Shown piece by piece: positions 62,220 to 62,912 of a stretch of 62,912 nt of DNA (positions are counted from its first letter, which is position 1; each line of letters opens with the position of its first letter). This stretch comes from Bacillota bacterium (GTDB taxonomy: Bacteria; Bacillota; Limnochordia; DTU087). Under the pieces are notes generated by a model. The model saw nothing but the letters and a program-made list of their open reading frames with translations, had not been told where the DNA came from and did not search any database. A program made the translations under genes and the position numbers. The stretch covers positions 1-62,912 of the forward strand of contig JAAZMF010000043.1 in the NCBI GenBank assembly GCA_012798955.1, given 5' to 3'.

Positions 62220-62798
62220 TTGACAATGAATGAGATCCTACAGCAGGAGCCTGTTAGCTGCACAGCGGAGCTAGATGAGCAGCTGTGTACCAACTTCACC
62301 GTAACCTTTGCCATGGATATAGCCAGTGATATCGTAGATGTCACCTGTCTAGGCCCATGTACGCCGGAAACCGCTTGCTTAATCCGGGTCACTAACCCAG
62401 TGACTGGCCAGATGGCCACATACGCAATCACTCTAGCTAGTGTGCAACAGATAGGAGCCAACCAACGCTGGTGCTACTCTGTAAGTGTCCAGGGCAATCC
62501 TGCCTTAAGCCACTGGGTTCTTGAACTCTGCAATCCACCCCCCATGGTCACATCAGTCACACGTAACGGTGTAGCCATCCCCTTCTCCGTGGGTCCCCAA
62601 GCGGATTTGGGTGGGGAAATTGGCATCAAGTTCGATGCTGGCACATCACAAAGCGATGGAGTTGTCCTATACTGCTTTGAAGTAGTCGGCCACTTCGATC
62701 AAGTCTTGAGGGATGTAGCTGGCAAAGGCGGCCCGGCACCAGCCACTGTCAATCAAGATTGTCAGCCAGGGCCTGCCTGCCCTTGTCCGATTCCGTAG
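62220..62798 (+). CDS. Cysteine-rich protein of unknown function (possible spore-surface/structural protein)
   Basis: 192 aa, no signal peptide, many Cys, NPALSHWVLELC motif, C-terminal CQPGPACPCPIP; SD AAAGGAGGTGA; start TTG 62220 or ATG 62226. Confidence 0.75.
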   Translation: MTMNEILQQEPVSCTAELDEQLCTNFTVTFAMDIASDIVDVTCLGPCTPETACLIRVTNPVTGQMATYAITLASVQQIGANQRWCYSVSVQGNPALSHWVLELCNPPPMVTSVTRNGVAIPFSVGPQADLGGEIGIKFDAGTSQSDGVVLYCFEVVGHFDQVLRDVAGKGGPAPATVNQDCQPGPACPCPIP

Positions 62799-62892
62799 GA
62801 TGCCGGAGCCCAATGGGGAAGCAACAGGAAAACGCTCCCATGCCGAGATGTGAACCAGCAGCGTAATCTAGACCACGAAGGAGGTGAGCGTC

Positions 62893-62912
62893 ATGGCAAG
62901 AATCCAGCCCCA
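62893..62912 (+). CDS. Start of truncated downstream gene (MARIQP...)
   Basis: ATGGCAAGAATCCAGCCCCA preceded by GAAGGAGGTGA; runs off window. Confidence 0.6.

Noticed and set aside
62162-62461. 99-aa minus-strand ORF
   Set aside because: Antisense to the Cys-rich gene, which has a far stronger SD

Overview
This 62.9-kb window is the chromosomal core of a spore-forming Firmicutes-type bacterium. Most genes are on the minus strand. I saw no transposase, integrase, phage, CRISPR or rRNA signature. Minus-strand content, right to left: pgsA, prsW-like, yebC, bofC-like, ruvC-ruvA-ruvB-DUF2905, a short yqzL-like sORF plus recO, ppdK, dgt-dnaG-rpoD, two tRNAs (Asn and a CAU tRNA), a SIMPL protein, a GH2 beta-galactosidase, a DUF4384/PEGA protein, nif3-like and a C4 zinc finger. 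Next comes the division/cell-wall (dcw) cluster mraZ-rsmH-ftsL-spoVD/ftsI-murE-murF-mraY-ftsW-murG-murC-murA-ftsQ-ftsA-ftsZ. Beyond it lie sigG-spoIIR-ylmC, an fprA-type flavoprotein, nrdR, pgeF, ftsK/spoIIIE, rodZ-like, spoIIP, a second murC, an MrfA/YprA-like helicase, tRNA-Ala and a DUF58/DUF4129/MoxR trio. Plus-strand islands: spoIIGA-sigE, rubredoxin, SNF2 helicase + yqhG-like, DUF1538 + P-II-like, and a Cys-rich orphan at the right edge. Most notable observations: two complete murC paralogs with no murD or murB in the dcw cluster; a 79-nt murC/murA overlap; helically phased AGTGG boxes upstream of mraZ; a forespore-type (sigF/sigG) promoter match upstream of a sigG-spoIIR unit divergent from spoIIGA-sigE; a possible ATA start codon for yebC; a 53-codon yqzL-like gene missing from the ORF track; a DUF1538/atypical P-II pair; a 24-bp dyad between fprA and rubredoxin; and a Cys-rich orphan with a near-perfect SD. 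I found no clearly new defence or mobile system. All family calls are by eye, without database searches.
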